Positions 28,057 to 37,132 of a stretch of DNA of 64,000 nucleotides are shown here, piece after piece. The DNA comes from UBA9647 sp963739335 (lineage in GTDB: Bacteria; Bacteroidota; Ignavibacteria; UBA10030): NCBI GenBank assembly GCA_963739335.1, contig CAVUAC010000008.1:41111-105110 (forward strand), written 5' to 3'. How positions within the stretch are numbered: the stretch's first letter is position 1; the number at the start of each line of letters is the position of its first letter. Position numbers and translations under genes: made by a program. The notes beneath the pieces are model-generated. The model made no database searches, was not told the origin of the DNA, and saw only the letters and a list, made by a program, of their open reading frames with translations.

Positions 28057-28184
28057 TCGGTGCGACAGTTTCTCACTTCAAGGTTGTGGAGAAGTCGCGT
28101 GATCGGGAGATCCAGATATCGGGCCATCGGCTCATTAATGCGGTGGACCAATGGGAAAACGAACAAATGAATCAGTTGCCATGA
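28053..28184 (+). pseudogene. Broken kinase head 2 / bridging mini-ORF
   Basis: The 43-codon frame MIGATVSHFKVVEKS... keeps only the first 14 residues of a kinase. Its ATG overlaps the stop of kinase 2 and its TGA overlaps the ATG of kinase 3, ATGA at both ends. It is therefore either a remnant or a tiny coupling peptide between two kinases. Confidence 0.7.
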
Positions 28185-30814
28185 TCGGACTAATAATCTC
28201 TCATTACAAGGTTCTGGAAAAGTTGGGCGAGGGGGGAATGGGAGTTGTCTACAAGGCCGAAGACATCATGTTGAAGCGACCCGTGGCGCTGAAGTTCCTT
28301 CCCAAAGGACTTGAAGCCCACGAACCTGAGCGAGCCAGGTTCCTGCAAGAAGCTCAAGCCGCTTCAGCCATCAATCATCCGCACGTCTGTACCTATCCAC
28401 GAAATTGCAGCAGAAGGCGATCAGCAATTCATCGTAATGGAGTTCGTCGACGGCAACACCCTCAGTCGCTTGAAACCTGAAACTCTGAAACTCGATACCC
28501 TCCTCTCTTACGCTATCCAGATCGGCGAAGCCCTTCAGGAAGCCCATGGCAAAGGAATCGTGCACCGTGATATCAAGGCCGAAAACATCATGGTGAATGC
28601 GAAGAACCAGGTGAAGGTGATGGACTTTGGGCTGGCGAAGCTGAAAGGTTCTCTGAAGCTGACGAAGACCTCAAGCACGGTCGGAACGCTGGCGTATATG
28701 GCTCCTGAGCAGATACAGGGTGAGCCTGTCGATGCGAGATCTGACATTTTCTCCTTCGGTGTGGTGCTCTATGAGATGCTGACGGGCCACTTGCCGTTCC
28801 GGGGAGAACACGATGCGGCGATGATGTATTCGATCCTGAATGAGGAGCCGGAGTCGCTGCAAAAGCATCTTCCTGATGCGCCGCCGGAGCTTGTTCACGT
28901 CCTGGACCGAGCGTTGGAGAAAGATCCGGAGGAGCGGTATCAGACAGCGCACGAGATGGTGATTGACCTGCGGAGGATCAAGAAACGCACATCGCGAGTC
29001 ACGCGCATGGCGCCTGCTTCACAACCAGTTGCGCCATCGGTGCCCGAAGGATCAACGGAACCGCCGCAAATGCATTTGAAGCGGCTCCGGTCCAGGAGAA
29101 GACTCTGGATTCTTCTCGCCAGTGCTATTGTATGTCTCGCTGCAATTCTTCTCTTTGTGCTTCTGCCGAGGAGGGCAGTGGAAGTCAATCCGGACATGAC
29201 GTTCCGTGTTCTGCCAATTCCATTCACAGAAGTTGGATCCCCGGGACTGTCGCAGGACGGAAACTGGGCGGCATTTCCGGCTGCCGATGCCAAGAGTCAT
29301 TGGGATATCTATTTCATGAATACGACGTCGGGAGAATCGCGACGCATCACCACAGACTCAAGCAATTGGATAAACGGTGCTGACATTTCCCCCGACGGAA
29401 GTCAAATTGTCTATGATAGATACAATGCTTCAACGGACCGCATGGAAATTGCAGTTGTATCAACCGTTGGTGGTTCAAGCAAGAAAATTGCAGATCGTGG
29501 TGTCTTCTTCCCACGATGGCGACCTGATGGTCAACGAATTGGGTATGTGCGTGGGACGCTCTACGGCCAATCCGGGAAGGCAGAGATCTGGAGCATAAAA
29601 CCGAATGGGAGTGACAACCGTCGTGAACTTGTCGATAGCGTGTCGGGCGAAGCGAGAAGGTTTTCATGGTCACCAGATGGGCAATCTATATGCTGGATCG
29701 GATATTTCTCTGAGCAATGCAAAGAAGTGATAGTGCACGACCTTTCGACCAAGAAAGCAAGGCAGGTGACATTCGACAGGAAGAATATCGAGGATGTCTA
29801 CTGGGCTCCTAACGACCAGATCATCTTCAGGTCGAAGAAGAGTGGCAACTACAATCTCTGGATGGTGCCGGCATCGGGCGGGTCCGTGACGCAGATAACC
29901 AAAGGCACCAGTCAGGATTTCGGAGCGGTGAGTTCTCGCGATGGGTCGAAGCTGCTGTATCTGCAAGTGCAGTTCATCAGCCACATTTGGGTCGCAGGTA
30001 CTGATGGGAGTAACGCGCGCCAGATTACCTTTGATGACGCAAACCTCTTCAGTGTTTCCTTCTCACCCGATGGGAAAGAATTGCTGTTTGCGTGCGCCCA
30101 ACCTGAAGGTACAAAGGGGGATCCTTCATTTGCTCAGTCGATCGAGATGGCAGGAATCGGAAACAACTGACCTCAGGTGAAGAATGGTGTGACTATCCTC
30201 TTCAATCCCCCGATGGTCGATGGATTATTTTCAGTGCAAATCCACTTACTCAACCGTCGGATTCTTCAAGAGTATTTCTGATTGATGCAAGAAATCCGGG
30301 TGCGCCTAAACTTGTCGGCAAGGGTGCGCCGCAACGTTGGATCGATGAAAAGACGTTCATCAGCCATGATTGGGTCGCGTTCAGCGATTGGCTCAATCGC
30401 ATCGATGGAGGGCAGCCCCAAAAGCTCTTTGAAGACTCAACGTGGGCCATTCCTCTCCAGGGAGGCAAATATATCGTTTACGCTGACTACCGTTCCGGGC
30501 GGGGAGGGCTATGGGTTCGCTCGGCGTCAAGCGTTAAAGATGCCGACCTCCCATCGCCGAGGAGGCTTCCTTGTTCGCTATCGTCGGCTGGTTCGTTCGA
30601 TAGAAGTGGGAAATTCTACTACTGGGTGAAGAATGCGGGCGAGCTTCGCCAAATCTCCATCCCCTCCGGAAAAGAGGAGGTCATTCATAGAGAGTTTCCG
30701 GGATTGACATTCCCCTTTTCATCTCTTGACATTAGCTACGACGGGAAGGAGATCGTGTATACGGCCGCCCACATCAACAGCAAGCTCGTCATGATTGAGA
30801 ATTTGTTTAAGTGA
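28181..30814 (+). CDS. Ser/Thr kinase 3: kinase, TM, TolB/WD40-like propeller (two frameshifts)
   Basis: As assembled the gene is broken twice. A surplus T at 28394 shifts the frame after NHPHVCT; removing it restores the sequence IHEIAAEGDQQF seen in sister genes. A run of five G at 30116-30120 needs a sixth to continue EGTKGGSFICSVDRDG. With both corrected, one protein of about 876 residues results. It has a kinase with VALKFLP, HRDIKAEN and DFGLAK, one TM helix at about 306-325, and a beta-propeller of PDG-type repeats ending in LVMIENLFK. Sequencing indels are the likeliest cause; true decay or G-tract phase variation is possible. The kinase is of the kinase 1/5 subtype but carries a different sensor. 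Confidence 0.8.
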
Positions 30815-30830
30815 GTGATAGGAGTGCGAA

Positions 30831-31001
30831 ATGATCGGACAAACCATATCACACTATCCCGACAAAAGTCGTCGGGACGCCGAAAAACGGCGCAAGACTC
30901 CTCAGAAACCCGGCGAAGGCAGCATGTTCGAAAATTGCCCACGAACCTGCCTGCCGGACAGGCAGGCGTTCTCTGTCGGGACCCACGAGGAGCGACGATG
31001 A
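30831..31001 (+). pseudogene. Broken kinase head 3 / leader ORF
   Basis: The 56-codon frame starts MIGQTISHY then breaks at a hairpin (TCCCGAC...GTCGGGA, 30857-30877). It contains a second hairpin CCTGCCTG-ccgga-CAGGCAGG (30946-30966). Its TGA (30999-31001) overlaps the ATG of kinase 4. Confidence 0.7.
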
Positions 31002-33700
31002 TTGGCCAAACGATTTCTCACTACGACATTATCGAAAAGCTCGGTGAAGGTGGGATGGGAGTGGTGTACAAAGCCCACGACACGAAACTTGACCGCACGG
31101 TCGCACTCAAATTCCTGCCCCCTCATCTTGCTTATTCTGAGCAGGACAAAGCACGCTTCATGCAGGAGGCCAGAGCTGCGGCTGCACTTAACCATCCCAA
31201 TGTCTGCCCCATCCATGATATTCAAGAACACGAAGCGCAGATGTTTATTGTCATGGACTTCATCGAAGGTCAGACACTCCGCGAGAGGAAACAGGAGTTC
31301 TCCATCAAGCAAGCAGTCGAGATCGGCATACAAATCGCCGACGGCTTGACGGCAGCCCACGAGAAAGGGATCGTTCACCGAGACATCAAGCCCGAGAATA
31401 TCATGCTGCGCAAAGACGGGATCGTCCAGATCATGGACTTCGGGCTGGCAAAACTTCGGGGCGCAACACGCATCACCAAAGAAGGCAGCACGGTTGGGAC
31501 AGCCGGATACATGTCACCAGAGCAAGTCCAGGGTTTGGAGACCGATCACCGAACCGACATCTTCTCGCTCGGTGTCATTCTGTACGAGCTTCTCGCCGGG
31601 CAATCTCCCTTCAAGGGAGTTCACGAGACTGCAATCATGTACGAGGTCGTGAATGTCGATCCTGCACCGATATCATCGCTGAGACCGGAAGTTGATCCTG
31701 AACTCGACGCGATTGTTCTGGATTGTCTTGCAAAGGAACCCTCCGAGCGCTCTCAATCGGCGGCCGAGATTGCCAAAGACCTGAGGCGGTTCAAGCGCGA
31801 GACGAGCCGCAAAGGCATCAGCCGCGTTTCGACTGTCCGGCCGGCTGTGGTGACTTCCGTCGCTTCCCAGCCGTCGCGAAGTGGATTCATTGCCCTCATG
31901 CGGTCTCCGATTTTTTCTTGGTCCATCGCGGCGATCCTGATCGTCACGCTGGTTGTCGCAACAATCCATTATTACATTCGTCCATCGACAGAGCTTTTCC
32001 CCATCCGCTCCTTCATTCCTCCTCCCGAGAAGACGAACTATCATTACTATGGACAAGTCGCTGGTCCTGCTGTCATTTCTCCTGACGGAAAAAACATTGC
32101 GTTTGTTGCTGTGACGAACGAAGGGAAGCAACTTCTGTATCTGCGGCCGCTCGATGCTTTGTCTGCCAGACCTCTTCCCGGGACTGAGGGAGCGTATTAT
32201 CCTTTCTGGTCGGCGGACAGTAGGTTCATCGGGTTCTTCTTAGGGCCAAATTTGAAAAAGATAGACATCTCCGGTGGACCGCCGGTGACGATTTGCCTTG
32301 CACCGGTAGCGAGGGGTGGAGCCTGGAGCAAGGATGGGACGATTGTCCTTCAGCCGTTCGCAGTTGGTCCACTGTATGCTGTCTCGTCCAGCGGAGGGAC
32401 GGCACGGGTTCTCACGGTGCTTGACACATCAAAGAACCAAACAAGCCACCGGTGGCCGTACTTTCTCCCTGACGGAAAGCACTTCCTGTATTATGCCTCC
32501 TCCACTGTGGTTGGTGCGCCATCTGAAGAAAATGCAGTCTATGTTGCCACGCTTGACATGAAGCTCAACAAGTTACTGCTCAAGAGTTCTGGGAATGTCG
32601 GATATGCATCGGGGTACATCCTCTTCACGATTGGATCGACTCTGAAGGCTCAGAGGTTTGACGAAGGTGACATGGAGCTCAAGGGCGATCCCGTTATGAT
32701 TGCAGACAGCGTTCTCAACGACGCTGGATTCAGCCTCGCGGCGTTTTCCGTATCTCTCAATGGCTTGCTTGTTTATCAGACCGGCACAGCTCAGTCAGGA
32801 GCCCGGTTGAGGATCTTGGACCAATCCGGGAAAGAGATCGGTCGTGTCGGCGACATCGTCGAACATTTCAGACCTCGGATTTCACCCGACGGACGGCAGG
32901 TGTTGAGTTCAGTGTTCGATGCCAAGACGAAGGCAGAGGACCTGTGGGTCTATGAAATGGCCCGTGGAGTAAGAACACGTCTCACCTCGTCCACATCCTA
33001 TGATGATTACCCCATGTGGTCTCCCGACGCATCCCGAATTCTCTTTTGTCGTTATACGAAAGAAGGGAGCAGCGATCTCTACATCATGCGCACAGACAGA
33101 ATCGGGTCCGAAGAGACTCTCTGGGTGTCGGGACCAACAAAAGCCCCGACGGACTGGTCCTACGACGGGAAATTTGTTGCAGTCGCTCAGTATGCCGGCC
33201 AGACGAATCAAGGGGAAATTTGGATCTTGCCCATGACGGGAGATCGGAAGCCTTACCCGTTCTTGCAGACGCCTTTTGATGAGTCGGAGCCGCATTTCTC
33301 CCCGAATGGAAAGTGGGTAGCCTATGTCTCGAACGAGACTGGCGAGGATGAAGTATACGTGCGTCCTTTCCCTGGACCAGGGCATGCCTGGAAAGTGTCG
33401 AAGGCCGGTGGTGAACTCCCTCGGTGGAAGAAGCAAAGTGGCTCATTCAGTACGCTGAATCTTGTGGGGGAGCTTTTCTACATAACGCCCGACAACAAAC
33501 TCACGCTTGCCGAGTTGCGGTCAAAGGGATCGGAAATCGAAGTCCATGACCGGCCATTGTTTGCACTTCCTGCATTCACCCAGGAATATGACGTCTTCCC
33601 GGATGGGAAGAGGTTCCTATTCAACGTGTTTATCGAACCGCATGAGTCGCCCCCCATCACGCTTGTGGTGAACTGGGATGCGGCGCTGAAAAACAAATGA
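30998..33700 (+). CDS. Ser/Thr kinase 4: PknB-type kinase, TM, TolB/WD40-like propeller
   Basis: The 900-residue product has glycine loop GEGGMG, Lys 38, HRDIKPEN with Asp 129 and DFG Asp 147. A TM helix at about 307-325 is followed by an extracytoplasmic beta-propeller made of TolB/WD40-like PDGK blades (for example VISPDGKNIAFVA, RISPDGRQVLSS, HFSPNGKWVAYVS). The start at 30998 was chosen because it reproduces the shared MIGQTISHYDIIEKLGEGG opening; the open frame continues upstream but encodes unrelated residues. Head 3 overlaps it by four bases. It could sense a periplasmic or surface ligand. Confidence 0.92.
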   Translation: MIGQTISHYDIIEKLGEGGMGVVYKAHDTKLDRTVALKFLPPHLAYSEQDKARFMQEARAAAALNHPNVCPIHDIQEHEAQMFIVMDFIEGQTLRERKQEFSIKQAVEIGIQIADGLTAAHEKGIVHRDIKPENIMLRKDGIVQIMDFGLAKLRGATRITKEGSTVGTAGYMSPEQVQGLETDHRTDIFSLGVILYELLAGQSPFKGVHETAIMYEVVNVDPAPISSLRPEVDPELDAIVLDCLAKEPSERSQSAAEIAKDLRRFKRETSRKGISRVSTVRPAVVTSVASQPSRSGFIALMRSPIFSWSIAAILIVTLVVATIHYYIRPSTELFPIRSFIPPPEKTNYHYYGQVAGPAVISPDGKNIAFVAVTNEGKQLLYLRPLDALSARPLPGTEGAYYPFWSADSRFIGFFLGPNLKKIDISGGPPVTICLAPVARGGAWSKDGTIVLQPFAVGPLYAVSSSGGTARVLTVLDTSKNQTSHRWPYFLPDGKHFLYYASSTVVGAPSEENAVYVATLDMKLNKLLLKSSGNVGYASGYILFTIGSTLKAQRFDEGDMELKGDPVMIADSVLNDAGFSLAAFSVSLNGLLVYQTGTAQSGARLRILDQSGKEIGRVGDIVEHFRPRISPDGRQVLSSVFDAKTKAEDLWVYEMARGVRTRLTSSTSYDDYPMWSPDASRILFCRYTKEGSSDLYIMRTDRIGSEETLWVSGPTKAPTDWSYDGKFVAVAQYAGQTNQGEIWILPMTGDRKPYPFLQTPFDESEPHFSPNGKWVAYVSNETGEDEVYVRPFPGPGHAWKVSKAGGELPRWKKQSGSFSTLNLVGELFYITPDNKLTLAELRSKGSEIEVHDRPLFALPAFTQEYDVFPDGKRFLFNVFIEPHESPPITLVVNWDAALKNK

Positions 33701-33710
33701 GGGAATTCGT

Positions 33711-36700
33711 ATGATAGGTCAGACAATCTCTCACTACAGAATTCTCGAGAAGCTTGGTGAAGGAGGCATGGGCGTAGTTTATAGAGCCGAAGACACCAAG
33801 CTCAAACGCACCATTGCCCTCAAATTCCTCCCCCGAGGTCTCGAAGCCCAGGAACCCGAGCGCGCCCGTTTTCTTCAGGAAGCCCAGGCTGCAGCTGCCC
33901 TGAACCATCCCCACATCTGCACGATCCACGACATCGCCCTGGAAGGCAGCCAACAATTCATCGTGATGGAGTACGTCGACGGCAAAACGCTGAGGCAACT
34001 GGTGCCAATCCAGAAGATGCAGACTGCTATCGACTGTGCGATCCAGATTGGTGACGCGTTGCAGGAAGCTCACAGCAAAGGAATTGTTCATCGCGACATC
34101 AAGACCGACAACATAATGGTCAACGCGAAGAACCAGGTCAAGGTGATGGACTTTGGTTTGGCCAAGTTGAAGGGTTCGCTGAAGCTGACGAAGACCTCGA
34201 GCACGGTCGGGACGCTGGCGTATATGGCGCCTGAACAGATCGAAGGGGGTGAGGTGGATGCGAGAAGCGACATCTTCTCCTTTGGGGTGGTGCTCTATGA
34301 GATGCTCACCGGGCATATGCCGTTCAGGGGAGAGCACGAAGCTGCGATGGTGTATTCGATTGTGAATGAAGAGCCGACGCCGATAGAAAAATACTTGCCA
34401 GACATCTCCTCTGAGCTTGTGCATATTCTCAATCGTGCGCTCGAGAAAGATCCGGAGGACCGGTACCAGTTTGTTCACGAGATGGTGATTGACCTGCGCA
34501 GGCTGAAGAAGCAGACGTCAAAGGTCGTGAGACCGACTGAAGGTCTGCGTGCTGAAGCGACGATGCCCTCGGAAGTTCTCGCACGTGAAAGAGCCTCCGA
34601 AAGCCTGGCCGCTGAAACCAAAAAGTCATTGGAAATCCTTTCGCGCAAGAAATGGTTCCGCCCGTCTGCAATCAGTGCGGGGTCCGTGCTTGTGTTGGTG
34701 CTGCTCTATTTCCTGGTGTGGCCTGCACTTCATGGTCTTTTCTTTAGCACGAAACGCATCCCCGTCGCAGTGATTTCATTTGAAAACCAGACAGGCGATC
34801 CCCAATTCGATTATCTCCGCACTGCTATTCCTAACCTTCTTATCACCAGCCTTGAGCAATCCTCGGCGCTGAGAGTCACGACGTGGGAACGGATGCGGGA
34901 TTTGCTCAAGCAGATGGGAAAGGCAGACGCTCAGACCATAAACACAGATCTCGGTTTCGAGTTGTGCCGACGGGACAGCATCAAGGCGTTGGTCACAGGA
35001 AGCTTTGTCAAGATGGGGGAAATGTTTGCCACGGACGTGAAGGTGCTGGACGTGGAAAGCAAACAGCTCCTGAAGAGCGCAGGCTCGAAGGGTGAGGGAG
35101 TTGGGAGCATCTTGAAGGTGCAAATTGATGAGCTCGGTAGGCAGATTTCGACAGGAATCGGACTGCCAGAGACAATAGTGGCGAGTGAGCAGAAAGCAAT
35201 CGCCGAGGCTACGACTTCATCGCTTGAAGCATACAACTTCTACTTGAGAGGAATGCAGGAGGAGGAAAAATTCTATTACAGAGATGCCCGGCGGTTCTTT
35301 GAAAAAGCAATCTCTCTCGACTCTACGTTTGCGATGGCATATCTCGGTCTTGCCAAAAGCTGTTATGGCCTCGGAGACCAGCGATCACAGCGCACCGCAG
35401 TCGAGCAGGCATTCAAGTTCTCGGACAAAGTCACCAGGAAGGAGAAACTGTTCATTGAGGCTGCATACGCGGGAGTATCCCAAGGAGATCGGGAAAAACA
35501 GTACTTAATCCTCAAACAGCTTGAATCGGAGTTTCCGCAGGAGAAACGGGTTCACTGGGATCTCTATCTGTTCGGGAGGGACGACGGTATTCTACAGTTA
35601 CAGCGCGCGATTGCTCTGGATCCGACGTTCGGGCCCGCGGTCAATCAACTCGCATACGAGTACTCCTTCAGAGGAGACTACGAAAACGCGCTCAAGTGGT
35701 TCAAACGATATGCCTCCATTTCACCCGGCGATGCAAATCCGTACGACTCCATGGGGGAGGTGTGCTACTTTATGGGAAAGCTTGATGAGGCCATTGCAAA
35801 CTACAAGGATGCTCTGGAAATGAAGCCGGATTTCGGCTCCAATTTTCAGATCGCTTACTTGTACGCTTTGACTGAGAATTATAGCGAAGCCATGAAGTGG
35901 GTCGAGAAGTGCCCTGCGGAGAAGCGGTCTCCGGCGAATGACGCCCGATTACACATTTTTCATTGCTTTTTTGCCCACTGGTTGGGCAGAAACTCAGAAG
36001 CGTCACTCAGGATTGCGACGGCTTCTGAGCTATTCAAAAAAACGGGCAATGCAATGGGTGAAGGGCTGATTGAATACCTGAGAGCTGTTGTTCTCGCGGA
36101 TCGTGGAGAGTTCGAACGCGCCAGAAACGCAATGGTGGGGGTCAACAAGCCATTGAGTGCAGTCTTGGCGGGATTCTCCGAATTCTTCAGGCGCAGTTTC
36201 GAGGTTTCACGGGCAGAACTCTACCTGAGAGAGATGCGAACTCAACCTGTCGAGAATGTGCTTGCTGATACAACTGCCGCACTCCAAAAGGTCCCCTTTG
36301 CTGTTCAATTCTGGCTTCCGTTTCAGCTTCATCAAGTTCGAGGTGAGTTGTTTTTGGTGCAGGGGAAGCTTGACGAGGCGATCAATTGTCTCAAAAACCC
36401 ACCGGCCATGCCGATACCATTCTTGTCAGACCCTCAGTTCATGAGCGTTTACAATTTGACTTTTCGACGCGATCGATTGGCGAGAGCTTATACGCGAAAA
36501 GGAGATATCGACTCTGCGATCGCAGAGTACGAGCGGGTTACACGTTTCGATCCTGCCAGCAAAGACCGGAGATTGATTCATCCGCTGCATCACTTTGAGC
36601 TTGCAAAGCTGTACGAGAAAAAGGGATTGAAAGAGAAGGCAATCGCACAGTACGAGAGGTTCCTTGCGCTCTGGAAAAACGCGGATGCGGAGCATCCTGA

Positions 36701-36743
36701 GCCGAAGGATGCGCGCATCAGGTTGGCGCGGTTGAGAAAGTGA
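33711..36743 (+). CDS. Ser/Thr kinase 5: PknB-type kinase, linker, TM, TolB-N-like and TPR
   Basis: The 1010-residue product has GEGGMG, Lys 38, HRDIKTDN with Asp 129 and DFG Asp 147. After the kinase come an Ala/Glu-rich linker (about 275-310) and a TM helix (about 325-345). A TolB-N-like domain (VAVISFENQTGDPQFDYL) is followed by about 600 residues of TPR-like repeats. The kinase DNA closely matches kinase 1, while the sensor half is clearly different, so the kinase part has been duplicated or converted recently. The start lies 10 bases after the stop of kinase 4. Confidence 0.92.
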   Translation: MIGQTISHYRILEKLGEGGMGVVYRAEDTKLKRTIALKFLPRGLEAQEPERARFLQEAQAAAALNHPHICTIHDIALEGSQQFIVMEYVDGKTLRQLVPIQKMQTAIDCAIQIGDALQEAHSKGIVHRDIKTDNIMVNAKNQVKVMDFGLAKLKGSLKLTKTSSTVGTLAYMAPEQIEGGEVDARSDIFSFGVVLYEMLTGHMPFRGEHEAAMVYSIVNEEPTPIEKYLPDISSELVHILNRALEKDPEDRYQFVHEMVIDLRRLKKQTSKVVRPTEGLRAEATMPSEVLARERASESLAAETKKSLEILSRKKWFRPSAISAGSVLVLVLLYFLVWPALHGLFFSTKRIPVAVISFENQTGDPQFDYLRTAIPNLLITSLEQSSALRVTTWERMRDLLKQMGKADAQTINTDLGFELCRRDSIKALVTGSFVKMGEMFATDVKVLDVESKQLLKSAGSKGEGVGSILKVQIDELGRQISTGIGLPETIVASEQKAIAEATTSSLEAYNFYLRGMQEEEKFYYRDARRFFEKAISLDSTFAMAYLGLAKSCYGLGDQRSQRTAVEQAFKFSDKVTRKEKLFIEAAYAGVSQGDREKQYLILKQLESEFPQEKRVHWDLYLFGRDDGILQLQRAIALDPTFGPAVNQLAYEYSFRGDYENALKWFKRYASISPGDANPYDSMGEVCYFMGKLDEAIANYKDALEMKPDFGSNFQIAYLYALTENYSEAMKWVEKCPAEKRSPANDARLHIFHCFFAHWLGRNSEASLRIATASELFKKTGNAMGEGLIEYLRAVVLADRGEFERARNAMVGVNKPLSAVLAGFSEFFRRSFEVSRAELYLREMRTQPVENVLADTTAALQKVPFAVQFWLPFQLHQVRGELFLVQGKLDEAINCLKNPPAMPIPFLSDPQFMSVYNLTFRRDRLARAYTRKGDIDSAIAEYERVTRFDPASKDRRLIHPLHHFELAKLYEKKGLKEKAIAQYERFLALWKNADAEHPEPKDARIRLARLRK

Positions 36744-36785
36744 AGCTGAGACTTATCAGATCAATGAACAATTGAAGACACGGAC

Positions 36786-36977
36786 ATGATCGGCCAGACC
36801 ATATCCCATCACAAGATCAAATGTAGAATCGGTGACGCAGGAACGGGCATTGTTTATAGACTCAAAGATACCACCCTCAGCCGCTTGTTCACGATCATTT
36901 TCCCCGAAGGGGAAACATACGATAACCGAGGGCATCGCCCTCGGTGCACGAACAACCACAACATCAACCTACCCTGA
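36786..36977 (+). pseudogene. Broken kinase head 4
   Basis: This 63-codon frame, MIGQTISHHKIKCRIGDAG..., keeps about 40 recognisable kinase residues. They are badly decayed: the glycine loop GEGGMG reads GDAGTG, and the VALK lysine is replaced (LFTIIFPEG). It runs into a palindrome at TTTTCCCC-gaa-GGGGAAA (36897-36914). It is the longest and most degraded of the detached heads. Confidence 0.75.
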
Positions 36978-37090
36978 AGGGGTAACGTACCTGAGAAGAT
37001 ATTTCACCCTTTCAGGGTTGACGGTGGAACTCGCGCGGGCGTGGTCGGGGCGTGTGCCCCGACCTGGAATATCTGACCCCTGCGGGGTCG
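36897..37090. repeat. Cluster of REP-like palindromes
   Basis: Four clear hairpins follow one another: 36897-36914; ACCGAGGGC-atc-GCCCTCGGT at 36925-36945; GGTCGGGGC-gtgt-GCCCCGACC at 37043-37064; GACCCC-tgc-GGGGTC at 37075-37089. Related CCTGAAGGGGTAAC and CCTTTCAGGG strings lie between. This is typical of extragenic palindromes and lies directly after kinase head 4. Confidence 0.75.
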
Positions 37091-37132
37091 ACGTCAACAC
37101 TGTGTAGAAGTAGAATTGGATGAAGGGCGAAC

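Noticed and set aside
30815..30997. Earlier start for kinase 4
   Set aside because: The extension encodes unrelated residues; the shared MIGQTISHY start is at 30998.
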